This document shows positions 12,838 through 20,043 of a DNA stretch of 64,000 nt, one piece after another; position 1 is the first letter of the stretch; each line of letters starts with the position of its first letter. The notes under the pieces are model-generated. The model worked only from the letters and a program-made list of their open reading frames with translations. It did not search any database and was not told the DNA's origin. Source of the stretch: Deinococcus radiophilus (GTDB lineage Bacteria; Deinococcota; Deinococci; Deinococcales; Deinococcaceae); NCBI RefSeq assembly GCF_020889625.1, contig NZ_CP086380.1, positions 515,001 through 579,000 of the forward strand, read 5' to 3'. The position numbers and the translations under genes were made by a program.

Positions 12838-13041
12838 GAGAAGCTGGTGCGCCCTCCCAGCCCAGAGAGGCTGGTGCGCCTTCCCAGCCCAGAGAGGCTG
12901 GTGCGCCTTCCCAGCCCAGAGAGGCTGGTGCGCCTTCCCAGCCCAGAGAGGCTGGTGCGCCTTCCCAGCCCAGAGAGGCTGGTGCGCCTTCCCAGCCCAG
13001 AGAAGCTGGTGCGCCTTCCCAGCCCAGAGAGGCTGGTGCGC
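12838..13041 (-). repeat. Tandem array of seven 27-bp hairpin-forming units plus a partial unit
   Basis: Seven consecutive 27-bp units run from 12838 to 13026, followed by half a unit. On the plus strand each begins GAGAGGCTGGTGCGCC and ends TTCCCAGCCCA. The units are nearly identical: the first and seventh have GAGAAG instead of GAGAGG, and the first has CCTCCC instead of CTTCCC. Each boundary contains CCAGCC-6 bases-GGCTGG, so six or seven stem-loops can form at 27-base spacing. In minus-strand RNA, the sense of miaA and glgC, the two variants turn a G-C pair into G-U and keep the stem. Because 27 is divisible by 3, all frames stay open through it, but I see no reason to call it coding. It starts 20 bases after the miaA stop. 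Confidence 0.92.
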
Positions 13042-13060
13042 TCACGCGCCGGTCAGGGCG

Positions 13061-13975
13061 CTACTGAACGTTGGTGGTCAGGAAGTCCCTCAAGGCCGCG
13101 TGACCCTCTTGAGGGCTGAGCAGCTCCGCGCCCAGTTGTGTGCGGATAAAGGTGCGCTGCCGCTTGGCGTAGCGGCGGGTGGCCAGGGTAATCTGCTCGG
13201 CAGCTTCGTCCAGTGTCCGGTGACCATGCGCCAGGGCCAGCGCTTCACGGTAGCCCAGCGCCTGCCAGGCGGTAGGCAGCGGTGTGGTGTCCGGGGCCAC
13301 CTGCGCGGCCAGCCACTCGGCTTCGGCGGGCCACCCAGCAGCCAACATCTGCCGGGTACGGGCCTCTGCTCGCTTTTCCAGTTCTGACAATGGTGGACTG
13401 AAAGCGAAAACCTGGGCCGTGAACCGGGGAGCCTGGTGTCCGAAGTCGGAGGGAAATTGCCCGCTTTGGCGGTACACTTCCAGCGCCCGCACCACCCGGC
13501 GGGGGTTGCGCTCCATTCGCTCCAGCTGATCTGGCCGCACCTGTGCGATATCGGCCAGCAGCGCGTCCAGGCCGCGTTCCGCCAGCTCGGCTTCCAGCTG
13601 TGAGCGCAGCTTGGGGTCGGCGGCGGGAGCCAGTGGGAGCCCCTGCGTCAGCGCACGCAGATAAAAGCCCGTGCCGCCCACCACCAGTGGTCGGCGACCC
13701 CGTTCCAGCAAGTCCGTGATCACCGCTTCGGCTTCGGCGATCCACCCGGACACGCCGTAGTTCTCGGTCACGTCCACGACATCAAGCAAGTGGTGTGGCA
13801 CCAGGGCACGCTCCGCCGCACGGGGCTTGGCAGTGCCGATGTCCAGGCCCCGGTAGACCGTAAAGGCGTCGGCACTGACGATCTCCAGCCTGAACTCCTG
13901 TGCCAGTTCCAGTGCCAGGGCCGATTTGCCGCTGGCCGTAGGCGCCGTCAGGACTGGGATGGGGGAGAGGCTCAC
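13061..13975 (-). CDS. miaA: tRNA dimethylallyltransferase
   Basis: MiaA transfers a dimethylallyl group to A37 of tRNAs that read UNN codons. The 304-residue protein has the P-loop APTASGKSALAL, the DxxxxYRGLDIGTAKP region (catalytic Asp), the substrate loop GGTGFYLRAL, and the C-terminal RRYAKRQRTF motif. The start is a GTG at 13975. TACACT on the coding strand (13988-13983) is seven bases upstream, and longer frames add no family sequence. It is divergent from the Hsp20-like gene across 75 bases. Confidence 0.95.
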   Translation of the reverse strand: MSLSPIPVLTAPTASGKSALALELAQEFRLEIVSADAFTVYRGLDIGTAKPRAAERALVPHHLLDVVDVTENYGVSGWIAEAEAVITDLLERGRRPLVVGGTGFYLRALTQGLPLAPAADPKLRSQLEAELAERGLDALLADIAQVRPDQLERMERNPRRVVRALEVYRQSGQFPSDFGHQAPRFTAQVFAFSPPLSELEKRAEARTRQMLAAGWPAEAEWLAAQVAPDTTPLPTAWQALGYREALALAHGHRTLDEAAEQITLATRRYAKRQRTFIRTQLGAELLSPQEGHAALRDFLTTNVQ

Positions 13976-13982
13976 AGGGCCG

Positions 13983-14043
13983 AGTGTAGCGCCCTGCCAG
14001 ACCGGACTGACTTTCCTTCGAAGGACGGGAGATGCGCTAGCGT
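13983..14043. promoter_or_regulatory. Divergent leaderless promoters of miaA and the Hsp20-like operon
   Basis: TACACT on the minus strand (13988-13983) is seven bases before the miaA GTG. TAGCGT on the plus strand (14038-14043) is seven bases before the Hsp20-like ATG. No Shine-Dalgarno is seen in either seven-base gap, so both transcripts should start at or next to the start codon. Confidence 0.6.
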
Positions 14044-14050
14044 GAAGCCC

Positions 14051-14485
14051 ATGAAAGAATCGACCCTCGCCCGGCTCCAGCAGTTGATGACCGTCCGCGA
14101 AGAGGCCGAAGCCCTGAGCCAGGGCGAAGCGCGCGGCTTCGTGCCGCTGGCCGACTGGCTGGATGAAGGCAGCACGCTGACCCTGCTGCTGGATGTGCCC
14201 GCGGTGGAGCCAGGCACGCTGGAAATGCAGGAAGACGGGGGCGTGCTGACGGTGGCTGGTGAGCGTGCCAGCCTGCCCCCCGAAGCGGGCCGCTTGCTGC
14301 TGTCCGAGCGGCGGGCTGGGCGTTTCTCGCGCACACTGGCCTTTCCCGAAGCAGTGGTGCCGGGCAGCGGTGAAGCCAGCTTGCAAGCAGGTGTGTTGCG
14401 GGTCCAATTTCGTAAACAGCACCCCACCATTGACGCCACCTACCGCGAGCTGGACGACCAAGACCTACAAGGAGAAACACCATGA
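14051..14485 (+). CDS. Hsp20/alpha-crystallin-like protein
   Basis: The 144-residue protein has an N-terminal Glu-rich helix and then an alpha-crystallin-like domain. LTLLLDVPAVEPGTLEMQED is the beta2-beta4 region, LTVAGER matches the usual VxGER turn, and it continues to FSRTLAFPEAVVPGSGEASLQAGVLRV, whose late LQAGVLRV replaces the typical ADGVLTI. It lacks the C-terminal I-x-I anchor in its usual form. It could be a small holdase or a divergent ACD protein. It heads an operon in which the S4 protein overlaps its stop codon. Confidence 0.75.
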   Translation: MKESTLARLQQLMTVREEAEALSQGEARGFVPLADWLDEGSTLTLLLDVPAVEPGTLEMQEDGGVLTVAGERASLPPEAGRLLLSERRAGRFSRTLAFPEAVVPGSGEASLQAGVLRVQFRKQHPTIDATYRELDDQDLQGETP

Positions 14486-14709
14486 CCGAAGAAATTCGTG
14501 GCCCCAGAGACTACGGCGACCAAGACACCCGCGACCTGCAAGACATCCTAAAAATCGAAGGCCTGGTGGACACCGGCGGTGAAGCCAAGTTCCGCATTCA
14601 GAATGGCGAGGTTCGCCTCAACGGTGAAGTGGAAACGCGGCGGCGGCGCAAGGTCCGGTGCGGCGACATCATCGAGATCTATGATGAGCGCATTGAGGTG
14701 AACTGGTGA
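14482..14709 (+). CDS. S4-domain RNA-binding protein, YbcJ-like
   Basis: 75 residues forming one S4-like RNA-binding fold: LQDILKIEGLVDTGGEAKFRIQNGEVRLNGEVETRRRRKV then a GDIIEI turn. The pattern of G-E-x-K-x-x-I-x-x-G-x-V-x-V-N-G-x-x-x-x-R-R-x-K matches the YbcJ/YaaA group of stand-alone S4 proteins thought to bind structured RNA. Its ATG overlaps the upstream stop (ATGA), and a good ribosome site (AAGGAGA) precedes it. Confidence 0.88.
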   Translation: MTEEIRGPRDYGDQDTRDLQDILKIEGLVDTGGEAKFRIQNGEVRLNGEVETRRRRKVRCGDIIEIYDERIEVNW

Positions 14710-15254
14710 GTGACGGGTGGGAAGCAGCGCTCTTGACCTGGCAGGAGCACCGTGACCGGGGCTTCCGTGAGGGCCGGGGGCCGGTCAAGGGCGAGGCGCT
14801 GACTGACTTTACGGGCCTGCGCTTTTATCCCCCTGACCCTGCCTGGCACTTTGCTGCAGACGTAGCGCAGTTGGGCGACTTTCCACCCGAAATCGCGCTG
14901 GATACGCTGGATGGCGGGACGAAATGGTTTGGGGCCTTTGGCCGTGTAACGGTAACGTTGCCGGGTGAGGCGACTCCGCGTACCCTGACGCTGTACACGC
15001 CTTTAGGCGAGGAACAGCCTGCGGTGGCTTTCGTGCCGTTTCGGGATGCCACTTCAGGCCCGGAAACCTACGGCGGTGGACGTTATCTGGATGTGCCACT
15101 GGAATACAGTGCGGGTCAGGTTACGGCTCGGCTTGACTTTAACCGGGCGTATTTTCCGGCGTGTGCCTTTGCGGACGGCTACAGTTGTCCCCGGCCACCG
15201 CAGGAGCATGTCTTTCCCATCCCCGTGCGGGTAGGCGAACGGCTGGCCAAGTAA
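14706..15254 (+). CDS. DUF1684 family protein
   Basis: The 182-residue protein matches DUF1684, with a beta-rich core that includes LTDFTGLRFYPPDPAW, a glycine turn leading into FRDATSGPETYGGGRYLDV, and the highly conserved DFNRAYFPACAFADGYSCPRPP end. The Asn, Pro, Cys and Gly residues of the last segment are conserved in the family. Function is unknown; members are found next to small-molecule and tRNA genes. GTG start overlapping the stop of the S4 gene (GTGA), so three genes form one tight operon. Confidence 0.9.
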   Translation: MSDGWEAALLTWQEHRDRGFREGRGPVKGEALTDFTGLRFYPPDPAWHFAADVAQLGDFPPEIALDTLDGGTKWFGAFGRVTVTLPGEATPRTLTLYTPLGEEQPAVAFVPFRDATSGPETYGGGRYLDVPLEYSAGQVTARLDFNRAYFPACAFADGYSCPRPPQEHVFPIPVRVGERLAK

Positions 15255-15259
15255 CGCAG

Positions 15260-15400
15260 CTTAGAGGCTGCCTTCGGAAAATCGCGGGGGTGGGCGGCAC
15301 CTCCACGGGTTGTCTGCGAGCAGACGGGTACAGCTCCGCAGGAGAGCAGGTAGACATAGACTGGCTTGGACCTCACACCCATGTTCCGGATCACCTCTAG
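15260..15400 (-). repeat. Dispersed intergenic repeat, copy A
   Basis: Read on the minus strand from 15400 to about 15260, this spacer matches copy B (45511-45655, plus strand) along its whole length. Exact shared blocks are ACATGGGTGTGAGG, CCAAGCCAG, CTCCTGCGGAGCTGT, CCCGTCTGCTCG and GCGATTTTCCGA, in the same order with similar spacing. The copy holds CTCC-TGC-GGAG, a small hairpin. Its first bases (CTAG) overlap the comF stop codon. Both flanking genes end here (DUF1684 and comF converge). Confidence 0.85.
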
Positions 15401-16041
15401 TGGGCGGCGACGGCATAGTAAAAATCCTCTACTCCCTGTGCCCGCAACGCATCACGGCAGGCAAGCAGGGTAGATCCGGTCGTCAGAACATCGTCTACCA
15501 GCAGCACCGCACCTTCCGACAGCTGTGAAGCGTCCGCGACAAAGGCCCCCGAAACATTTTGCCGCCGCTGGTCGCCGCTCAGCTTGGCCTGTTGCTGGGT
15601 GCGCCGGACCCGCTGCAGTGCTTGGGGGGCGTAAGGAACTTGCAGGGTGTCGGCAATAGCTTCGGCCAGGAGTGCCGCCTGATTGAAGCCACGTTCGCGC
15701 TCGCGCAGAGGGTGCAGGGGAACCGGCACCACGCCGACGATCTGCCAAGCGTTCGGGATGGCGGAGGCCAAGGCTGTCCCTAATACCTCGGCCACTTCCC
15801 GTGCCTGGCCGTATTTGAGGGCGCGAACGGTTCGGCGCACTGGCCCCTGATAGCGGCCCAGGCTGACCAGATGGGGCACCGGACCGGGCGACAGCAGTGA
15901 GTACCGCTCGGTGTGGGGGCGCAGTTGGCTGCGGCAGCGTATACACAGACCCGCCTCTGAACCCAGCTGGGCACCGCAACCAGGGCAGGCACGGGGCAGG
16001 GCCAGCCGCAGCAGAGCACCGAGCTGTTCACGCAGGGCCAT
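15397..16041 (-). CDS. comF: ComF family protein
   Basis: The 214-residue protein has the N-terminal four-Cys zinc module (CPGCG, then CIRC) and a phosphoribosyltransferase domain with the PRPP loop VLLVDDVLTTGSTL. Between them lies the ComF segment VPVPLHPLRERERGFNQA. ComF acts in natural transformation, as a DNA-uptake or primosome-linked factor. It fits the pil/secretin genes found about 2 kb further on. The ATG at 16041 has TAGCCT (16053-16048) six bases upstream. It is divergent from rlmH. Confidence 0.93.
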   Translation of the reverse strand: MALREQLGALLRLALPRACPGCGAQLGSEAGLCIRCRSQLRPHTERYSLLSPGPVPHLVSLGRYQGPVRRTVRALKYGQAREVAEVLGTALASAIPNAWQIVGVVPVPLHPLRERERGFNQAALLAEAIADTLQVPYAPQALQRVRRTQQQAKLSGDQRRQNVSGAFVADASQLSEGAVLLVDDVLTTGSTLLACRDALRAQGVEDFYYAVAAH

Positions 16042-16057
16042 GTGTTCAGGCTAGCGC

Positions 16058-16174
16058 ATTGGACAGAATCACGGCCTTCGGGGAACAGCACCCCAAATGC
16101 CTCCATTCCGTCCAATACTCTGTCTAAACTTACTCGTTCCACTCGGACAACGAATGGCAAATAACATGCCATTC
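16058..16174. promoter_or_regulatory. Two inverted repeats between comF and rlmH
   Basis: ATTGGACAGAAT (16058-16069) and ATTCCGTCCAAT (16105-16116) form 12-base arms with one mismatch around a 35-base loop. GAATGGCA (16152-16159) and TGCCATTC (16167-16174) form perfect 8-base arms around 7 bases. The rlmH -10 TAGGGT is at 16191-16196 and the comF -10 is at 16048-16053. The second repeat is placed and sized like a repressor operator, but no regulator can be assigned. Confidence 0.4.
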
Positions 16175-16204
16175 TTATGTCACAGTGCTCTAGGGTAAAA
16201 GCAC

Positions 16205-16645
16205 ATGCGTCTGCACCTGATCACTGTCGGAGAACCCAAGCTGAAATATGCCCAGGCGGGCTGGGACGAGTACGAAAAACGGCTGCGCCGCTACCACAAG
16301 CTCACCGTGAGCCGTGTGGGCGGCAAGACCCAGGCTGCCGAGAGCGAAGCCGTGTTACGGGCGGCGGGCAAGGCTCCGCTGGTGCTGCTGGACCCACGCG
16401 GTGAGCAGTGGACCAGTGAAGGTCTGAGTGCGTGGCTAGACGCGCAGGCGCTGGGTGGTACGGGTGAACTGGCCTTTGCCATCGGTGGGCCAGAGGGGCA
16501 TACCGAAGAACTCCGCGCCCAGGCGGCCCGGCTCTGGAGCCTGGGCGCGCTGACCCTGCCACATGATCTGGCGATGGTGGTGCTGACCGAAGCCCTTTAC
16601 CGCGCCAGCACCATCAGCGCAGGAGAACCTTATCACCGGGGGTGA
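16205..16645 (+). CDS. rlmH: 23S rRNA (pseudouridine1915-N3)-methyltransferase
   Basis: RlmH is a SPOUT-class enzyme that methylates pseudouridine 1915 in helix 69 of assembled 70S ribosomes. The 146-residue protein has the SAM-binding trefoil knot motifs IGGPEGH and LTLPHDLAMVVLTEALYRA, and ends with the conserved GEPYHRG. Its N-terminus (MRLHLITVGEPK) is typical. TAGGGT lies eight bases before the ATG. Confidence 0.96.
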   Translation: MRLHLITVGEPKLKYAQAGWDEYEKRLRRYHKLTVSRVGGKTQAAESEAVLRAAGKAPLVLLDPRGEQWTSEGLSAWLDAQALGGTGELAFAIGGPEGHTEELRAQAARLWSLGALTLPHDLAMVVLTEALYRASTISAGEPYHRG

Positions 16646-16861
16646 ATTCTCCCGCAAGCGGAGCGGGGATCAATCACAGAGCCACTTCCGGGGTTGCCGT
16701 CACGCGTGGCAGAAGGCCGCTTGTAAATGGTGTGGACTGCTCTGGCCGCAGCAGAGTGGTTCTGGTTCCTGCCCCCCACAGGCCCTGGATGATCATCTGG
16801 GGCCTTGACCCTCCGTCACCCGTCTGCCATCCCAGGGGCGAAACCCTCCACCATCTTCGTC
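16646..16861. other. Spacer between rlmH and aroC
   Basis: Both neighbours end here. I see no credible gene or terminator; short open frames in it do not match neighbouring codon use or any family I recognise. Confidence 0.4.
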
Positions 16862-18013
16862 TCAATATTCTGCTGCGTAGGCTCGCGCTGCGGCGACTCG
16901 CTCCTGAATCTCCGGCAGGGTATCGCCGCCAAATTTCTCCAGCACGGCGTCGGCCAGCACCCAGCCAATGACGCACTGGAGGATGACCCCGGCTGCCGGT
17001 ACTGCCGTGGTGTCGCTGCGCTCGCGGGCAGCGTCACTGGCCTCGTGCGTGACCACATTCACAGTAGGCAGCGGACGCATCAGGGTGGCGATGGGTTTCA
17101 TGGCGACGCGAATCACCAGTTCCTCACCGTTGGTCATGCCGCCTTCCAGGCCGCCCGCGCCGTTGGTGTCGCGGCGGTAGCCCCGTGCCTCATCGCGGTA
17201 GAGGGCGTCATGCACCCCACTGCCGGGCCGAGCGGCATTCTCGAAAGCAGACCCGATCTCCACCCCCTTCATGGCCTGCACGCTCATCACGGCGGCGGCA
17301 ATGCGGCTGTCCAGCTTGCGGTCCCAGTGCGCATAGCTGCCCAGGCCCACCGGCAGGCCCCGGAAGCGCACTTCCAGAATGCCGCCTAGTGTGTCGCCCG
17401 CCGCCTTGGTTTGGTCGATTAGCGCCCGCATCTGCCCAGCGGCGTCTTCGTCCCAGGTCCGCAGATCGCTGTTTTCGATGGTCTCCAGCGCGTCCCAGTT
17501 GAAAGGAGAAGCCACCTCTACCGGCCCCAGCCGCCGCACAAAGTTGGCTCCCTGAATACCGACCTCACCGAGCAGCTTCAGAGCAATGGCCCCCACCGCC
17601 ACCCGCGCCGCCGTTTCCCGCGCTGAGGCCCGCTCCAGCACGTCGCGCAGGCCCTTGTGGCGGTATTTGATGCCACCGGTCAGGTCGGCGTGGCCTGGGC
17701 GGGCGTCCGTCAGAGCTTTCTTGCGCGGCCAGTTGCCGCTTTCCGGAGCCATGATCTCGGTCCAGTTGCGAAAATCACGGTTCTCGATGTCCAGGGTCAC
17801 GGGCGCTCCGGTGGTCACACCACCGCGCACTCCACTCATCAGCTGCACTTCGTCGGTTTCGATGACCATCCGGCGGCCCCGGCCATAGCCACCCTGCCGC
17901 AGCCGCAGCCAGGGATCAATATCGGTCTTGCCCAGGGGCAGCTGTGAGGGCAAGCCTTCGACGATTGCGGTCAGGCGGGGGCCGTGAGACTCTCCGGCAG
18001 TCAGATAACGCAC
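16862..18013 (-). CDS. aroC: Chorismate synthase
   Basis: AroC makes chorismate from 5-enolpyruvylshikimate-3-phosphate with reduced FMN. The 383-residue protein has the signatures GESHG (near residue 8), RGRRMVIETDEVQLMSGVRGG, RPGHADLTGGIKY, RASARETAARVAVGA and GGLEGGMTNGEELVIRVA. The start is a GTG at 18013, with TACAGT (18025-18020) six bases upstream. It lies just downstream of the pil operon on the same strand but has its own promoter after the pil terminator. Confidence 0.97.
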   Translation of the reverse strand: MRYLTAGESHGPRLTAIVEGLPSQLPLGKTDIDPWLRLRQGGYGRGRRMVIETDEVQLMSGVRGGVTTGAPVTLDIENRDFRNWTEIMAPESGNWPRKKALTDARPGHADLTGGIKYRHKGLRDVLERASARETAARVAVGAIALKLLGEVGIQGANFVRRLGPVEVASPFNWDALETIENSDLRTWDEDAAGQMRALIDQTKAAGDTLGGILEVRFRGLPVGLGSYAHWDRKLDSRIAAAVMSVQAMKGVEIGSAFENAARPGSGVHDALYRDEARGYRRDTNGAGGLEGGMTNGEELVIRVAMKPIATLMRPLPTVNVVTHEASDAARERSDTTAVPAAGVILQCVIGWVLADAVLEKFGGDTLPEIQERVAAARAYAAEY

Positions 18014-18039
18014 AGCCGCACTGTAGCGCAGCTGCCCAA

Positions 18040-18068
18040 TAAAAAACCCCAGCCGCGAGGACTGGGGT
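18040..18068 (-). terminator. Terminator of the pil operon
   Basis: On the minus strand ACCCCAG (18068-18062) pairs with CTGGGGT (18052-18046), followed by six T residues. It lies 17 bases after the pilQ stop and ahead of aroC. Confidence 0.8.
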
Positions 18069-18084
18069 AAGGACGGACGTGCCG

Positions 18085-20043
18085 TTATTCGATGATGTCG
18101 CCAGTAATGACAAACAGCATCTGGGTAGAGTCGCGGTTGGTGGACTGGTTGCCCGCCAGCGCGCCGATGCCCGGAATCATCGAGAAGAAAGGCAGACCGG
18201 CCTTGGTGTTGCTCTCGGTGGTGCCCAGCAGGCCCGACAGCAGGACCGTTTCGCCCGCCTTAAAGGAGATCCGGGTCTGCGCTTCACTGTTGGAAAAGCG
18301 CAGCAGGTAGGGCAGCGCACCAGGGGTGAGGGCGTCCTCATTCAGCAGGTCGTTGACCTGACCGCGCACGCGCAGGGTGATGGTGCCGTCGGGAGCCACG
18401 ACTGGTTCGAAGAAGTCCAGAATGACGCCGTAGTCAATCACTTTCTCGATGCTGCCACCTTCGCCGTCGGGGATGTTCAGTTCCAGCTTGCCACCCGACT
18501 TGATGGTGGCGGCCGCGCCGTCGGAGGAGTTGCGGCTACCGTTGCTGGCTTCCAGGCTGCGCTGACCGCTCTGCATGGAGATCATGCCGTCATAGACACG
18601 CTTGGACAGCGACTGGGTTTCCAGGGCATTCAGGGTGGGGAAGATGTTGAACCCGACCAGCGACTGCGTAGGATCAAACGTAGCGGTCAGACCAGTAGGA
18701 GATGCTCCGCTGCCGACAATGCCGACCCGGAAGCCGCCGAATCCGGCCTGCCAATCCACCCCGAGCGAACGCTGGGCCGTCTCGGTGATTTCCTGAATGC
18801 GGACCTGCAGGTTCACTTGCGGCACCCGGACATCCAGGGTCGGAATCAACTCGGCAACTTGGGCCACCTGCGCTGCCGTGCCGCGCACGATCAGGGTGTT
18901 GGTCCGGACATCCGGGAGGATCGAAGCCAGGCTGGGTGACGCAACTGCGGCGGGTACTGCTGTGCTGACATTCACGTTGACGGGATTGTTGCCGGTGCTG
19001 GTGCCCACCGAGTTGCCTGTGGCGGCGGTGTTGGCCGCCGGGGTGCTGGTCGCAGCCGTCAGGTCACGGGCCAGGGTCGCGGTCAGCGTATCGGCCAAGT
19101 CTTTGGCATTGGCATTGACCAGTTGGAAAACGCGCTGAGTGGTTGCGCCAGCTGCCGGGTCAACCTGCATCAGGAAGGACATGGCTTCTTGCACCGTAGC
19201 CGTGTTGCCTTCAAGGACCAGTGAGCGTCCACCCGGCACCGCGCTGACCCGCAGGCCTGGGTATTGAGCCGCCAGGAAGGTCCGCAGGGCTGCGGCGTCG
19301 CTGTTGGCGGCATAGACTTCGCGGCGGGTCGCACCAGCGCCCGTACCGTACAGGTCTTGCTGAGCCTGCTGCTGAGCGGCCGCTGAGGCGTCCAGGTCAC
19401 GTACGAACGCTTCGACCTCACGCACTTCTTGGTTGTTGCCGCGAATAATGACGCGGTTGGTCACGGTGTCGGCAATGACGCGTAGGGTCTGCGAGTCGAA
19501 CTCGTAACGTACGGCGGGCGTGGCTGCTGTGCCCGTGTCGCCGCTGACCTGGGCCTGTCCCTGGGCGGCCGCTGGGCTACCGAAGAACACCTTGGCCCGC
19601 TCTACGACATAGTTGGCCTCGGCGGCGTTCAGGTCCACCACGCGCTGCACTGAAGCGTTGCTGACGCGTAGCACTGGTTGTCCGCCGAGTTGGGTGACCG
19701 AGTAGTTCAGGCCGTAGACGTCCATGAGGAGCGGCCAGACTTCGTTGAAGGGCTTGTCGCGGAACGAGTAGGCCACCGGACGTGGAGCGTCGGTACCCAG
19801 GGTGTCCACATTGACTTCTAGGACCAGCACGTACCCGGCGGCCTGAGCAATCGCGCCCAGCAGGCTGGACAGCGGACCCTGATAGCGGCCCGTCTCGATG
19901 GTAATGCTGGCGTCGGACAGAGAGGAATCAGCGGCTTGGGTCTGCACCGGGGCGGCCAGTGGTTGAGGGGCGGCGGTCTGAGCAGCGCCCAGGCCGAGCG
20001 CGGCGGTCATGAGCAGAGCAGTGGCGTGTTTCATCATGTTCAT
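18085..20043 (-). CDS. pilQ: Type IV pilus / competence secretin PilQ
   Basis: PilQ forms the outer-membrane channel for type IV pili and for DNA uptake. The 652-residue protein starts with a signal peptide (ALLMTAALGLGAAQTA), then an STN-like region (near residues 45-130) and two or three secretin N modules, including NTLIVRGTAAQVAQVAELI. A low-complexity Thr/Asn/Val linker near residues 330-370 follows, then the secretin core (VNLQVRIQEITETAQRSLGVDW to GETVLLSGLLGTTESNTKAGLPFFSMIPGIG). The ATG overlaps the stop of the preceding gene by four bases (ATGA). Confidence 0.95.
   Translation of the reverse strand: MNMMKHATALLMTAALGLGAAQTAAPQPLAAPVQTQAADSSLSDASITIETGRYQGPLSSLLGAIAQAAGYVLVLEVNVDTLGTDAPRPVAYSFRDKPFNEVWPLLMDVYGLNYSVTQLGGQPVLRVSNASVQRVVDLNAAEANYVVERAKVFFGSPAAAQGQAQVSGDTGTAATPAVRYEFDSQTLRVIADTVTNRVIIRGNNQEVREVEAFVRDLDASAAAQQQAQQDLYGTGAGATRREVYAANSDAAALRTFLAAQYPGLRVSAVPGGRSLVLEGNTATVQEAMSFLMQVDPAAGATTQRVFQLVNANAKDLADTLTATLARDLTAATSTPAANTAATGNSVGTSTGNNPVNVNVSTAVPAAVASPSLASILPDVRTNTLIVRGTAAQVAQVAELIPTLDVRVPQVNLQVRIQEITETAQRSLGVDWQAGFGGFRVGIVGSGASPTGLTATFDPTQSLVGFNIFPTLNALETQSLSKRVYDGMISMQSGQRSLEASNGSRNSSDGAAATIKSGGKLELNIPDGEGGSIEKVIDYGVILDFFEPVVAPDGTITLRVRGQVNDLLNEDALTPGALPYLLRFSNSEAQTRISFKAGETVLLSGLLGTTESNTKAGLPFFSMIPGIGALAGNQSTNRDSTQMLFVITGDIIE

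Noticed and set aside
12838..13041. CRISPR array
   Set aside because: The units are back-to-back with no variable spacers and there are no cas genes.
12718..13387. Coding regions reading SPERLVRLP or ASLGWEGAP repeats through the array
   Set aside because: All frames stay open because the unit length is divisible by 3; there are no credible starts, and one such frame overlaps miaA.
16646..16861. A small gene between rlmH and aroC
   Set aside because: Frames on both strands lack start signals and show no family pattern.
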